Source: Echinarachnius parma
Lineage: Eukaryota; Echinodermata; Echinoidea; Clypeasteroida; Echinarachniidae
Direction of reading: 5' to 3'
Length of the DNA: 64,000 nucleotides
Assembly: GCA_037951105.1 (NCBI GenBank)
Contig: JBAMJV010001312.1
Location: 1 to 64,000 of the forward strand
Of the stretch, positions 23,816 to 35,999 are shown in pieces. The notes beneath the pieces were generated by a model, which was not told where the DNA came from, did no database searches, and worked only from the letters and a program-made list of their open reading frames with translations. How positions within the stretch are numbered: the first letter of the stretch is position 1; each line of letters begins with the position of its first letter. A program made the position numbers and the translations under genes.

Positions 23816-24021
23816 TACACTCTTAAAAATATTGGGCAAAATTTTACCCAAAAATTACCCAACATGAGGGTCGTTATGAGTCCGACCAACTTTTGGGTAA
23901 ACTTTGCCCCTTTCGTAATTTACCCATTTTAGGGCAAACTTAAATGCCCATCTAATTACCCATCTTAAGATTACCCAACCCGCATATTACCCAACTATTA
24001 CCATACAATTGGGTATAAATA

Positions 24022-24353
24022 TAAAGACTGGGTAATTGAGTTGGGCAAATCATTTACCCAACGAATTGCCCAGGAATATTGCCCAATTATTACCCACTGG
24101 GTAATTGAGACTGGGTAATTGAGTTGGGTAAATCATTTACCCAACGAATTGCCCAGGAATATTGCCCAATTATTACCCACTGGGTAATTGAGACAGGGTA
24201 ATTGAGTTGTGTAAATCATTTACCCAACGAATTGCCCAGGAATATTGCCCAATTATTACCCACTGGGTAATTGAGACTGGGTAATTGAGTTGGGTAAATC
24301 ATTTACCCAACGAATTGCCCAGGAATATTGCCCAATTATTACCCACCTAGAAC
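24022..24353. repeat. 83-bp tandem array, four units
   Basis: CATTTACCCAACGAATTGCC starts at 24,051, 24,134, 24,217 and 24,300, an exact 83-bp period. Each unit carries CCCAGGAATATTGCCCAATT and ACTGGGTAATTGAG. It lies within the left subterminal region of the 4.1-kb element. The ORF at 24,290-24,589 is a translation of it. Confidence 0.9.
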
Positions 24354-25624
24354 CTAGAAAAGCAATAATTGGGCAAAACTGTTGGTCATTATTCATTACC
24401 CAATTCCATTGCCCAGTTAGACATTGCCCATATATTTACCCAACCTCCTGTTTTACCAACCTTTACCCAACTCTTACCCAGCATGAGGGTCGCTATGAGT
24501 CCAAGGCCACGTTGGGCAAAAACAAAATGGGTAAAAATATCAAAAGAAACTATTGGGCAATCTTTCCTCTTTTTTTTTACTCAGCTTGATGTACATTTTA
24601 CTCAGCATTAAATCCAATGTACAGTTTGTAACTGACAGTAAATGGGCAATATGGGGATCCAAGAAGGGTAAACTGCAAGGGCAAAGTACAGCATTTTATA
24701 TACGGACAATATAACTAAAAATATAACAGAGGAGAACGATTGCATGTTGTGAATAGTGTATATATATATTCTTCAATAAAACAAAAATACAATAAACAAC
24801 AAAATAGCCTAAATATAACAAGTAAAGTTTGATGGATAATGGCATCATACCTTTACAAATAATTTGTATACTGATTTTGTCTTGTTGTTTTCATTAATGC
24901 AGTTAGAAAAACAATGAACACATATATTTATCATTATCATGAGTCCAATAAAATAATATAGGCCTCAGCATGTAAATGTACCAATATATACATGGGGTCA
25001 AAACACATTTTCCATTAGGCACATCTTTTCTTTTATAATATTGTAAAACATATATCAAAACAAGTGTAGGGGTGTAGCCTACTCCAGTATGCTACTGTAA
25101 TATACATTTTTTTTTGTAACGGGCATAATAATGTGATGTAAAATCTAGTGGTTTCCAGTAAAATAATCAAATGCATATAACAAACATAATATAAGTGAAA
25201 TATGACATCACACAATTAATTAACTAGTTGAGAATACAAAGCTCGGTTTATTTGAATTACCCTATTTTCACCATGTATTTGTTATTATTTTTTGTCGAAC
25301 TATTGGGGAAGGAGGCAGGTGACGACCCCCCCCCCCCCCCCTGTTATGTAGCTTCTCCATAGTTATACGTCACACGATGTGGCGGGGGCAAATGAATCAT
25401 CAAACACGTATAATATTGTATAATTATTTTTCATTATATTTAATACAATCATTAAAAAGAAATCCCTACAGTCCTGAGTCCACTATTAAAACTGTCTTTC
25501 CAGTTCCAAAACATGATTACAATTGGATAAGTCCTACTGTTAATGTATAATGGATTGATTATCATTTACCATTGTATTTCTTTATCATTTATTTACATTT
25601 ACGTACTTACTTTACCCTTCCCTA

Positions 25625-25800
25625 ATCGTAAGGACACAGGGGTGGACTACCCTTGTCCGTAGTCATCACAGGGGATTATTCTGCCCCTTTTTGCATGATG
25701 ACTTGCTATATTCTACAAATTATTCACTACAATCATTGATACTATACTGATGCTGCCATAGGGGTGGACTACCATGGTCATTAGTCTTCATAGGAGGTTA
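25625..25800. repeat. Direct repeat next to the gypsy fossil
   Basis: AGGGGTGGACTACC followed by GTAGTC/TTAGTC and a TTATTCTGC end occurs at about 25,639 and 25,759, roughly 120 bp apart. It may be duplicated 3' sequence of the fossil. Non-coding. Confidence 0.5.
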
Positions 25801-26290
25801 TTCTGCTCGACTGATACTTTTGTTGAAAGATGTCTTCCTTTTTATCTGCAAGTTTAATCTATCTGGAGTTCTTGGTGTCTTTCCGATCTGCGAATCACCG
25901 TTTGAGTGGTTTCCCCTGACTCTGTAGTTGATGTTGGAGGGTTGTGACAGTTGTTTCCATTGGCATGACTGGTGCATCAGACCCCTAAACTGTATCATCT
26001 GGCGGTGGTGTCTGATCGTCTCGGGTGATGTGATGTTCCCGATGTCATGTGATCAAGATGACGTCTCCATTCAAGATTGGGCCCATATCTCAAAGTGATA
26101 GTTCCCGACCCTCTTTTGTTGCTGCCTCGGCGAAGTCGTGTACCCAGACTGTGTCACCCACGTCGAACTGGCGCACCTTCGTGTTTGTGCGTATTGCTGC
26201 CATTGTTGTATGCTTGTTGTTGACCCTCTCGCACTGGTCTGGCTTCAGCAGGTTGAGTCCAGAGCGTTATTCGGTTATTCAGCAGCATTG
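25780..26290 (-). mobile_element. Ty3/gypsy retrotransposon fossil, pol 3' part
   Basis: The minus strand shows an integrase C-terminal signature (VRQFDVGDTVWVHDF) and then a charged tail typical of the end of Ty3/gypsy pol. Only this part is recognisable; no LTRs, protease, RT or gag were found. It is clearly broken, with several disruptions, and looks old. It is nested in the 4.1-kb TIR element, so it is either a later insertion or captured DNA. Confidence 0.5.
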
Positions 26291-26653
26291 ATTGTGACAG
26301 CCTTGCAATTCTGGCAGCTCATAGTAGTATCACTGTAAATATCTCACAGCGTGGTTGGCAGTCGATGGTCAAGTCAGGAAGCAATCATATAGAAGTCCCC
26401 CACCTGGTAAGACCGTCCATGGAAAGAAGATCCATGCTACTGAAACTGGGATGGTGAGACCGCTTCACAGGTGGAATGCGTCGTGAATCCTCTGCCATAG
26501 GGTCATCGGTAATGGCTGAAATATACAAATATTTTAAATAGTTCATCAAATATTGATATTACACAATCTGTCATAAAAACCACCTTGCCTAAGCACTTTC
26601 AGTAATTAACCAACATTGGTAACCGTTCGATGTTATAATTGTGAAAGTGTTAC

Positions 26654-27053
26654 AGGGATCTAGTAAATTTGCAAAAAGTGATGAGTGGTTGATACTATGT
26701 ATTAATGTTAAATTATAAATTATGACCATTACCCTGTCCACTGGGTGTTGTGTGAACATTTCAAGTTAAAGCATAATTAAATGGACTCTGTATGGCCGAG
26801 TAATAAGCAAACATGCAAAGTGACATTCACCAACTCATTGCACTCACTTTGTACACGGTTCTGACGATCCGTTGGATAATTTGACATCTGAACAATTCAA
26901 TCGCAAATATATATCTTTTTAACGAAAGGGAAATTTGAAAAAACGAAACCTACCCCATGCTTTTTTTTTATAACAATACAATAAGGTATTAGGGAACAGG
27001 AAGAATTTCAATTGGATTTTAAGGATTTGGACTATGTTACTGTCTAAGTCCCT
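26654..27053. mobile_element. MITE family M2, copy 2
   Basis: Begins AGGGATCTAGTAAATTTG next to TTAC, ends TCTAAGTCCCT next to TTAA (27,054-27,057). It shares AAAAAGTGATGAGTGGTTGA and TTCACCAACTCATTGCACTC with the copy at 4,585-4,971. Nested in the 4.1-kb element, hence younger than it. Confidence 0.75.
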
Positions 27054-28039
27054 TTAATCATGATTTATTTTGTTATTGTGAATTCATTTAATCATCCGAA
27101 AAAAATCTGACTGGAAATCAGTGATTCCAACAATAAAGTATGTCTTCTTAATGGGGCAAGGTTCCAATACTTAATCATTAATGAGGTTCAGGTTACTGAC
27201 CCGGACTCGTGACTCTTGGACTCCCTCGACTGCCCGACAGCAGTCGGCGTAGCTTGCAGCTAGCACTGCCCGTCTGGGCTCTCTCGTGCGCCTCCATATC
27301 ATATCGCATCATCATAACTGTCAGAATTACGAACGGTTTGAGAGTTTATTTTGATGCTTACCCTGTGATTTGCTTGGTGTGTCTGGTCTCTTGTTGTTGT
27401 TGAGAATGATGATCCACTCGAGGGTTGTAAATCATCAAGAACTAGGTCGAAATCCTCCCATTTTGAGAAGCGAAAGTCGCTCAATTTGGTTCGCTCGTTT
27501 CTTCAGCCAAGCATGCAAAAGTTGGGCGTTTTATCCAATAGTGTTGGATAAAATACGCCCAATTCGGGCACTTTGGTGTTACGTTGGGTAATTATAATGA
27601 AAAAAGTTGGATTACAAAGTTGGTAAAGTTTACCCAGTTGTAGGTTTAAATATGCCCAATGTGTATTTACCCGTTGGTCTTTACCCAGTATATAGGCATT
27701 ATGTTTTGTTTTCATGATGAGTAAATGCATATAGTAAATAGTTGGGGAAGTTTTACCCAGTTGTAGGTATATTTATGCCCAATTTGTATTTCCCCAGTGC
27801 TGATTGCCCAGTATGTAGGCATTTCTCTTTTGCCCTATGTAGGGTAAATGCATGTAGTAAAAAGGTTGGGAAAGATTTACCCAACCTTTGCCCAATTTCC
27901 ATTTACCCAGTGGAGTTTACCCAACATTTTTAAGAGTGTACGCCACTGCTAAAGATGGCACAAGGATATGATAAAAAGGTGAACTTCTTTTGGCGGACGT
28001 GAGTCAGTGTCACAAGCACCGATGCCCAACCCTATCATT

Positions 28040-28440
28040 CTTTCTCTTTTGGTTTCATGTATTATGTATTTAGATTCATCTGGACTCTGGTGGCAGTCTA
28101 GGACCGAAATAGTGTTTCAAACAAAATAATATTGTCTTAAACTGTCTCCGTTTATAATTAAAATCCAAATATATTGAAATATTGACCAAGATTGTTTTGT
28201 TTTGGTGTCATGTTGATGTGTAGATTCATCTGGTGACAGTCGAGAACCGAAATAGTGTTTCAAACAATTGATATTGTCTTAGAATTTCGAAATTCAAATG
28301 TATACATAAAATATAGTTAGATGGCACCATCCAAAAATATTGAAATATTGAAACAAGAATGTATTGTTTTGGTCTCATGTATCATACATTCATCTTATGA
28401 CCGTCTATATTATCAAAATAGTGTTTCAAACAAATGTATC
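28040..28440. repeat. Degenerate tandem repeat, ~150-165-bp period, ~2.5 units
   Basis: AAATAGTGTTTCAAACAA recurs near 28,108, 28,249 and 28,416, each preceded by TTTTGGT, TCATGT and a TTCATCT segment. Non-coding. Confidence 0.65.
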
Positions 28441-28676
28441 CGTTTAAATATGGTCGAAACTCAATTGTATACATAATTATACCCAAAATGGAAAATCAAC
28501 AAATAATGAAACTATGTAAAAATGCGTTTTGTAGGTGGCTTTGTCTGACAAAGTTTTATACAGGCGAATTATTAATAAAAACATCTTTCACGAAGTTTCA
28601 TTATTTCTTGCATCTTGTCTGTATTGTAAGCAACTCCGAGCAGAACTTTCCTTGTACAATCAAGTCTATATAGCCT

Positions 28677-28904
28677 GGCCCCATATTCATGAAACCCCGC
28701 TATAGTTTATTTTTAATGTGCCCTTTATTGAGCAACACACAGTTTTCCTAGTCCCCAACTAGGGTCAACTGTGTATGCCTCAGGTACCCACTAAGTTAAC
28801 CTTCGTTAGTAACTAAAAGATATTGCGAAGAATTCTTTGCCACGTCATCAAAAATGGACTTAGCAAGTAACTATAAGCTGGCGGGCTTTCATGAATATGG
28901 GCCC
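28677..28904. mobile_element. MITE with CATATTCATGAAA ends
   Basis: The left end GGCCCCATATTCATGAAAC mirrors the right end CTTTCATGAATATGGGCCC, with CTATAG/CTATAAG pairing partly further in. 228 bp, no coding. Confidence 0.7.
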
Positions 28905-28909
28905 AGATC

Positions 28910-29990
28910 TTTTTAACTACCTTTCAAACAGTTTTCTTTATATAATCACATCTAAGTCCTTGCTATATTAATTTACCATTAATTCGTTTGTTTTTTCTTC
29001 ATCTATAATTAATAAAGTTTGGATGTTATAATCTTATTTTCCATAACATTCAATATATTCTTTCAATTCATGGGGTGAAATAAACTATTACTTGTGTGTT
29101 AATCTTCATTATCAAAATAGTATTGATCAGTAGAAAACAATTAATCGTAAACCATAATGAGGCATAAAGAATAACTTTGCTTGCATTTTAAAACCAAAGT
29201 TGAATGTCTAAACGCCGACCATGGAGTTTTCGCGCTAAATTGAATGCTCTTTCGTCGACTGTATGAATTGGATGATCCTTGTTATTAAATGTTCGATTTG
29301 ACAAGACTCTGCGATCACGTGCTCGAAAAGTTAAATTTAATATAGTAATTTTAGTTAATTATAATAATGATGATCCCAATCGTCGTTCAACTCCGTGCTA
29401 AATTGAATGATCGAATCGTCGGTTCTACTTTTCTGAAGAACATGAAGAATTTGACCGGGAAAACAAACAAACTAGTTCATCCATAATATTATTCCCTTTT
29501 GGGAATGTAAATTAATATTTCCCGCCAAAATATAATAATTTGACATCCATACTCGCTAACTTCAAAACAATAATTAATGAGTAATTTTAATAAATGATAA
29601 TGGTTCACCCATGCGTGTATGGTTATAACATGAAAATGAAAAGTATGAAGTATCATTTTGTATTGAACTGTAAGTCTAATGTAATAATTGCATGCAGTTG
29701 TTTTTTATGTTATTATATGTTTTTGTTAAATTGTTAATTTTTGTTGATTTTTGTAATTTTTACAGATTTTATTCCGTGTTTTAACAAAACAAACAAACAT
29801 ATTATAGCATGCAGTATACATGGTTACGAGACAGGTAGTACATAATATTCTTTTCTCTATCTCATGCAGTCTCTCGTCGTATATAGAGTACTGTCTTCCT
29901 GCCCGACTCTCCCCACTCCTCCCCAGGGCCCCGCCCCACCCATGCACATTGCTGCACACCTGTATGTCAACGCCTATAAGGTCATTCATT
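28910..29990. other. Non-coding stretch
   Basis: AT-rich; no gene, RNA or element recognised. Confidence 0.45.
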
Positions 29991-29994
29991 TTTG

Positions 29995-30485
29995 GAGACT
30001 AGTAACCCAAACCTGCACCATTACATTACAAACTAATATATATAACTCCACTTTGCTTGAAAGGTATACAAAATTGCAAAGTAAAAAGTCTGTTATCATT
30101 CAAAAAGAGCCGCTAAAACTCAAGAGGGCGCTCTCTAAAAACTCATTGGTTTCAACCATTTTTAATGAAATAAAAAAATTGTGCATGTAGAAAGATCATC
30201 AACAACTATTTTAAAACATCTTGTGTACATTTTTGAAAAGTGTAAGCATTTTTTTTTTCAACGGCTGGTTCAAAATTATTGAATTATTGTGGGGTCCCAC
30301 CATAATTACACATGGTTATATTTATGGATATTTCAGTCGTCTCTGCACCGAATTTGATCAAATAAAGTTTATTCTGTCATTAAATTGTATGCTCTTTCAA
30401 ATTTGACACTCAGTTTTTCATCACCTCACCAAAAAATGCATTTCGTGCAGCGCCATCTATACCAAAACTCAATTTTACCTTATAG
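29995..30485. mobile_element. MITE family M1, copy with eroded ends
   Basis: Same body order as 1,205-1,741: AAACCTGCACCATTACATTA, CAAGAGGGCGCTCT, AATAAAGTTTATTCTGTCAT, CAGCGCCATCTATACCAAAA. The terminal TTAA sites are lost. Confidence 0.75.
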
Positions 30486-30489
30486 AGGG

Positions 30490-33400
30490 ACCTATCCATG
30501 AAGCCATAATCGTCATCCAGCTAAGTTCAGTAAATGAATGTTAGCCATTGGTGTCTTCTTACTTTAGCCTACAATAGTTGGCAACTAAACAGACCACTAG
30601 TCATTATAATTGCATTATACTTTATATGTTAATACTCCAAATTAAATTTGGGAAATATGTGTACATCGCTTTCCATTTTCAAGTTTCGATAATTAGACCA
30701 TTAATTAAAAGTAAAGTCGATTAGTATCAAAATTAATTTAACATAACCGAGTCTCTCTTCAGACAAAAGGGGCCATAAATGAAAGTCAGCAAACTCATAC
30801 CAAACACGGTTACAATTTGAAATCCTGTGAACTAGTATCTTGCTGCATTGTTTGGTCTCTATTATGAGGCTTATTGAGCGCTGTTTTCCCTTTGTCCTGT
30901 TACAACGATGCTCACTAATTGGCCACGAATAAAAACAATATCCTGTCTAGACCAAGCACATTCAAGACATCCAAGGCCCATTAATTCATGTATCCATTCA
31001 TTCACAATTATTGTATTATTATAGGATGCAGTGAGTCGTCAGTGATGATAATAATAATAATAATAATTATTATAATAATAATAAGATTATGTTCGATTTC
31101 TATATTATCATGATTATAGGGCCTAATATACAGACGCTTTACAAAATATACAAGGTTGTTGTTGATGTTGATTGTGTTCTTGTTTGTGTTGATATTGCTG
31201 CTGTCGTTGTTGTTGTTACTGTTGTTGTTGTTGGTGTTGTTGTTGTTGATGATGTTGTGGATGATGTTTGTGTTATTGTTTGTGTTGATATTGCTGCCGT
31301 CGTCGTCATCGTCGCCGTTGTCGATGTTGTTACTGTTGTTATTCTGCTGTTTTTGTTTATTGGCGATATCATTCAAAATTAATTATAAATATTTTCGTCA
31401 AAGCACTTACATAATGTATTATAAATTACAATAATCACAATATCATTATAAATAACAATCTTAATATTTGGTAAATACTATTTACCAAATGTTGAAATAT
31501 AAGCATACAGTTTTAATAAACGAGGCCGTCGAGCATTGGAACTTCCCCGCTGGTTGTCGGGTGCATCATCGGGCCAACCCGGCTGTGGTAACTTGCAGGA
31601 TTGTGGCAGGCTTCTCAGCTGAACAAAAAACAACCTATAACCAGAGAGGTGGGTCCTTCCCAACTCTCTGCTATAACTATAGTAGTATAAGTGGCGGGGC
31701 AAACGGGCAGGGAGAAATTCGATTCGATATAATTCCAATAAAAACGAAACACAAATGTTGTTTTTCAACAAAATAAGAGTTAATTTCTTATTCAATTAAA
31801 CATGATAAATTTGTTATCGTATGTCTGAAGAAGTATAGTTTAACTTTCCTTCCCCCATAAATAACACCATAATAATGTTTTAAAAAACAGATCCTTGTGA
31901 ATATATGGACTTTCAGATAAAGAGTTTGCGAATTGTTTTGTTCCGTTTTATGTTTATATGAAGGTAACTCTTATTTGGTTTGGCTATGAAAGTATGCTTT
32001 GTTTATTATCTATCACGGTATATTTTTGAAATTGTGATTAATTGTATCGCAATGTTTTCTATATCACCAAAACTATCTCAATTTGACAGATATTTAGATA
32101 TTGCGATGTGTAACAAAACATTGCATGCATAATAAAGAATGATATATTTTTCTTATTTTATTTTTTCAGCAGCTCTAATCACAAGAATGGTGTAATTTTC
32201 TTTACAAAAAAAAATGATATTGTGCGTTTTGTAATACAAATTTTCATGATTATAGAATAATGTGAAGATAAGCGCCACACCTGCAAGTGTTTATGTGCGC
32301 GCATAATCAGAACAGCGATACATTAAAATAAAATACAAACAAAAACGAAAACATCATTACTATACAAATAAAAACGAAAACAAAACGTCATGCATGGGTG
32401 CGGTTGAAGTAAAGCAAAAATTGAAAATGCAAAACAGAAAAGCAGGAATCTGACAACTTTTTATTTTCTTGAAATGTCAGTTTTACGGATGGTAGGGAGA
32501 CACTTGAAGGTAGTTTGACGTTACTGTCAGGAAATCAATCTTGACAGTCGATTCCATGCACAAAACTTCAACAGTTTCTGAACTTATCTTTTTCTTGACA
32601 ATTATGGGGTAGCGAAACCACTCCTTTTGATTTCCTTTCACGATACACGTGTCACTTTCTCTCTCTTTGTAAGCTTTGGAATCCTCATATCACGTCTATC
32701 GGTCACATTACCACGGTTTAATTAAACCTTTCGATGCTATAATACCATACAATAAGCAAGCAATAGTGCTGTTATATCCGTGCGTACATGTTAAAGGGTT
32801 AAAGGGCTGTATTATCCAGTGACATTTGCACATGTGCATAATAATTTCCCTTTTGGGCACTAAAGGGATTTATGTTTTTGGTTTCAAGGCCTATATAATA
32901 TGAAGTAAATGTGTTCGTTTCTTCTCTCTTTTTTAGATAAGTCATCTCGATCTGTGACTGAGAAAAAAGAAACAAAACATGAGATAAAGGTGGGGGAGTT
33001 TCCCAATTTCTCCCAGTGTCCCTAATTGTCTTATCTTACATACGATTCCAAGTACATCCATGATACCATTTTTACATTTGGTTGCAATCGCATAATATTT
33101 TCACAGTATATATCTTACTGATAACATTGAATAATTGAAAAATGGTTGCTAAACGCAGTATTGCACACCGTATTTACATTTGTTGCATATCTCATTTATA
33201 TGCGATTGACTATTTTAAAGTTATGTGTTATTATTTTCTTTTAAACATAATTAGGAATGCATTATTTTGTATTATACAACTATTTCCTCATATTCAAAAC
33301 TGGCTTTAATAAATTACTAAATGAAATTATTATAAAATGAATGAATTCGGGGGTTTTTTCGGTCACTGATTTATAAATCATGATTAAAACGTGCCAGCAC

Positions 33401-33840
33401 TTATATAATTTTTATATAATTGCTCAGATGTTATCATTGTATTGAATACTATTTTATAACAATAACATGAATGACGATCATAAACAGGTGAAAAGCAGTT
33501 TACACCAGAGCGACAACAAACAAACAGGATTTTCACGGACGGTAAATGTGTATCAATCATCATTTTCATACCATCGAATCTTCAACTACCATTGTTTTCA
33601 TCACTTGATGTTGAAGATTAATGCTTTATCAATTCTAAATGAATAATCATGACTGTGTTGAACACATTTTGTGTACCAACGATTTATGCACAATGGTATT
33701 GTCACGGTTTTATAGAATTGATCTTAATAAAGCGATGATTTGAAAATATATTAAAAACAAATTATAGCGTGTATTCTTTCATTCAAAACTATTCTGTAAC
33801 ACATACCGCGAAAGAGGTGGATCCATTTCAAAATCAAATT
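30490..33840. other. Non-coding stretch with simple repeats
   Basis: Contains an (AAT)n run near 31,047-31,083 and a TTG/GTT-rich imperfect tract at 31,155-31,360, both of which produce spurious low-complexity ORFs. The block 31,500-31,720 is GC-richer but shows no domain or splice structure. No gene recognised. Confidence 0.5.
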
Positions 33841-33845
33841 CGGAG

Positions 33846-33868
33846 GGGGGGGGGGGGGGGGGGGGGGA
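33846..33868. repeat. Poly-G tract
   Basis: An uninterrupted run of about 22 G, one of at least eight such G or C runs in the window. Confidence 0.9.
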
Positions 33869-33899
33869 GGCGTGGTCTTCCATAAGTTAGGCCCCAGAG

Positions 33900-34323
33900 C
33901 CGTAGTTCTAGTTCTAGTTCTATGGTAATACTCATCAACGCCTGTTCAGCATCTAGATGAGGGAAAAGCATAGAGTTGTAATATATACAGCTCTATGCGG
34001 TACAGTTCCTGTAAAGGGAACTAAATAGTTTCATGAGCCACCTTGAACTGCTCCAAAGAAGGCAGTTCGACGATGTTCTGAGGTAGCTCGTCCCAGTCCT
34101 TTAATGTCCTGGGGAAATAACTAAATTTGTAAGTGTCCATTGAAGAGCCTAGTCTCATATATCGTTGTTGTTGACTCCTCCTTGTAGTTCGCTCCCTCGG
34201 TTTGATGTAATCCGGTATTGGAATCGCAATGTTGTTATTTGCTATCTTGTAGAACATTGACAATCGTGCCCGTTTTCTTCTTTCTTCAAGAGTAACACAT
34301 GGATAGATGTAGGTTCTACTTTC
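33900..34323 (-). mobile_element. LINE 3' end, reverse-transcriptase C-terminus
   Basis: The minus strand from 34,323 reads RTYIYPCVTLEERRKRARLS, MFYKIANNNIAIPIPDYI, TYKFSYFPRTLKDWDELP then SLEQFKVAHETI and a stop at 34,021. This is the familiar tail after the RT domain of metazoan non-LTR elements (FFPRTI-xWNxLP). The 3' UTR is about 100 bp and ends in a TAGAAC-type microsatellite at 33,901-33,925. The catalytic RT core is absent, so this is a 5'-truncated insertion. Clade probably CR1/L2-like; not resolved. Confidence 0.75.
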
Positions 34324-34327
34324 AACC

Positions 34328-34453
34328 CCAGGGAGTGTTACACAAAGATCTTAAGTTGAACCTAACCCTAAGTTGGACCAAATCATCATGGGAAGACGTT
34401 AGTTTCTTTATAAAAATTGTTTAAGTTCAAATAGAATCTTTGTGAAACGCCCC
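34328..34453. mobile_element. Small MITE with GTTACACAAAGAT ends
   Basis: CAGGGAGTGTTACACAAAGA pairs with TCTTTGTGAAACGCCCCC, and TTAAGTTGAAC with GTTTAAGTTCAA further in. About 126 bp, non-coding; end sequence akin to 5,185-5,339. Confidence 0.6.
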
Positions 34454-34484
34454 CTCCCGCTAGACTATAGTATAACGCGAAAAG

Positions 34485-34757
34485 AGATTGATCCATCGAT
34501 ATAAAAATACTGGATATAGCAACAGCGCCCTCATCATTAAGCCAGCGACAGTGTGAAAAAGTACTCCAAAAGTACTCCAAATACAAAGACCATGCTCGCT
34601 CGAGTGAATCGATTTACGGAAATGAATAGAAGCACCTTTTGTATTTGGTCACTTAGGTGGACTTTTAGATACTTGCGGCGGCTTCAACGTCGCTCATTCG
34701 GCATTGTTCAGCGTGCTGTATCCAGTATTTTTATATCGATGGATTGATCGCGCCCTG
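34485..34757. mobile_element. MITE with ~36-bp TIRs
   Basis: GATTGATCCATCGATATAAA plus AATACTGGATA at the left mirrors TATCCAGTATTTTTATATCG plus ATGGATTGATC at the right. The ~200-bp interior is unrelated to other elements seen here. Confidence 0.75.
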
Positions 34758-34857
34758 ATCGTGCACAGGATTATGCAATTTTGTTGCCAGGCGGGTAAAC
34801 ACGGTTTTGGCTTAGCGATTTGTGCCATCTTGTTGTGAGTTGTTGGGAAAAATTTAA

Positions 34858-35275
34858 AGGGGTAGTTCAGTTTTGGTAAAGAGGGCGCTTCAAAAAAAAA
34901 TTGTCAGGTAAATTTGGAAGAGCACGCAATAGACCGCTTCTGTAATGTATGCAAATAATATGCGTATGACGTCAGACTCCCCGTTGGCAAGTTTAACAAT
35001 AGTAACTAGGTCCGGCAAGCTCCGGCAAATTTAGCTTGCCGGACCTAGTTACTATTGTTTAGCTTGACGACGGGGAGTCTTACGTCATACGCATATTATT
35101 TGCATACATTACAGAAGCGGTCTATTCTAATGACATAATCAACTTTGTTTGATCAAAATCGGTTCGAAGACGGCTAAAATATCCATAAATATAACCATTT
35201 GTACTTATTGTGGGATCGCACAATAATTCGATAATTTTGAACCAGCCGTTTGTCCAAAACTGTACTTATATCCCT
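34858..35275. mobile_element. MITE family M1 copy interrupted by a palindromic MITE
   Basis: TTAA at 34,854-34,857 and 35,276-35,279. Begins AGGGGTAGTTCAGTTTTGGT and ends AAAACTGTACTTATATCCCT. M1 landmarks (AAAGAGGGCGCTTC, TTTGATCAAAATCGGTTCGA) lie on either side of an inserted 199-bp palindrome at 34,928-35,126. Confidence 0.8.
34928..35126. mobile_element. 199-bp near-perfect palindrome (nested fold-back MITE)
   Basis: AATAGACCGCTTCTGTAATG at the left is the exact reverse complement of CATTACAGAAGCGGTCTATT at the right. The arms continue through GCATACGTAATATT-like sequence, GGGGAGTC, ACAATAGTAACTAGGTCCGG and CAAGCT to a short loop, about 90 bp per arm with a few indels. It can fold into a long hairpin. 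Confidence 0.85.
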
Positions 35276-35377
35276 TTAAAATAAAAGGTGAATTAACTAA
35301 AATATAGTCGAGAAGTAAGTTGTTCATGAATGTTGTTAGATCAGAAAGTTGAGAGGACCTCCAACCACTCTACACAC

Positions 35378-35985
35378 ACAACCTAAATTGGTAGGCAGGA
35401 CTAACAAGAAGCTAGTCCAGATGGTGTCCTACTGGACTAGTGTTATCCTAGTAATGCTAGCCAGACTTGCATATTGGACTAACGTAAAGTTAGTAATGAC
35501 TACTGGACTAGGTAAGCCTATGCAAGTAATGACTGCTGGACTTGCGTAAACCTAGTCATGAAGTTAGTTAACACAGTTGGACTATGAAAAACCAAGCTAG
35601 TAATGAGTGATGGACTAGCATAAAGCTAGTCATCAAGTTAGTACTGATTGCTGGACTAGTTATGGATAAGATATTCAAGAGTGCTGGACTAGCGTAAAGC
35701 TAGTCATGTCTGCTGAACTAGGTTACCAAGTTTGGATTTCCATGCTAGTCATGACCACTGGACTAGCAAGAAACTAGTAATGGATGCTGGACTATGCTGA
35801 ATAAAGCTAGTTATTGCTGCTTGACTAGGAAACGACTAGCTTAAAGCTAGTGTAGATGGTGCCCAGCTGGACTAACATAGAGCTAGTACAAGCAGCTAGA
35901 CTAATGTTACGCTAGTCTGGCTGTCTTAACTAGCTTGCATCAAACCTAGTCCAGCATGTGTGACAAGCGTTAAGCTAGTCAAATT
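35378..35985. repeat. Left CTAG-motif array
   Basis: More than 20 occurrences of GGACTAG, AAGCTAGT, GCTAGTCATG and variants spaced 10-25 bp apart, in both orientations since CTAG is self-complementary. Non-coding. Confidence 0.85.
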
Positions 35986-35999
35986 CTCGCAGGTAAATC

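Larger units (their letters stand above)
23818..27938. mobile_element. 4.1-kb TIR element, TA target, TTACCCA-motif ends
   Basis: The left end CACTCTTAAAAATATTGGGC mirrors the right end CCCAACATTTTTAAGAGTG, each next to TA (23,816-23,817 and 27,939-27,940). Both subterminal regions (23,830-24,660 and 27,520-27,920) are saturated with TTACCCA, TTGCCCA, TGGGTAA and TGGGCAA in both orientations. The centre holds unrelated DNA, an M2 MITE (26,654-27,053) and a Ty3/gypsy fossil. No transposase of its own is visible, so it looks non-autonomous. Confidence 0.75.

Noticed and set aside
24290-24611. Overlapping ORFs of 80-99 residues
   Set aside because: They lie in the TTACCCA array; openness follows from the 83-bp repeat.
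31008-31434. Asn-, Val-, Leu- and Thr-rich ORFs on both strands
   Set aside because: Low-complexity translations of the TTG/GTT and AAT tracts.
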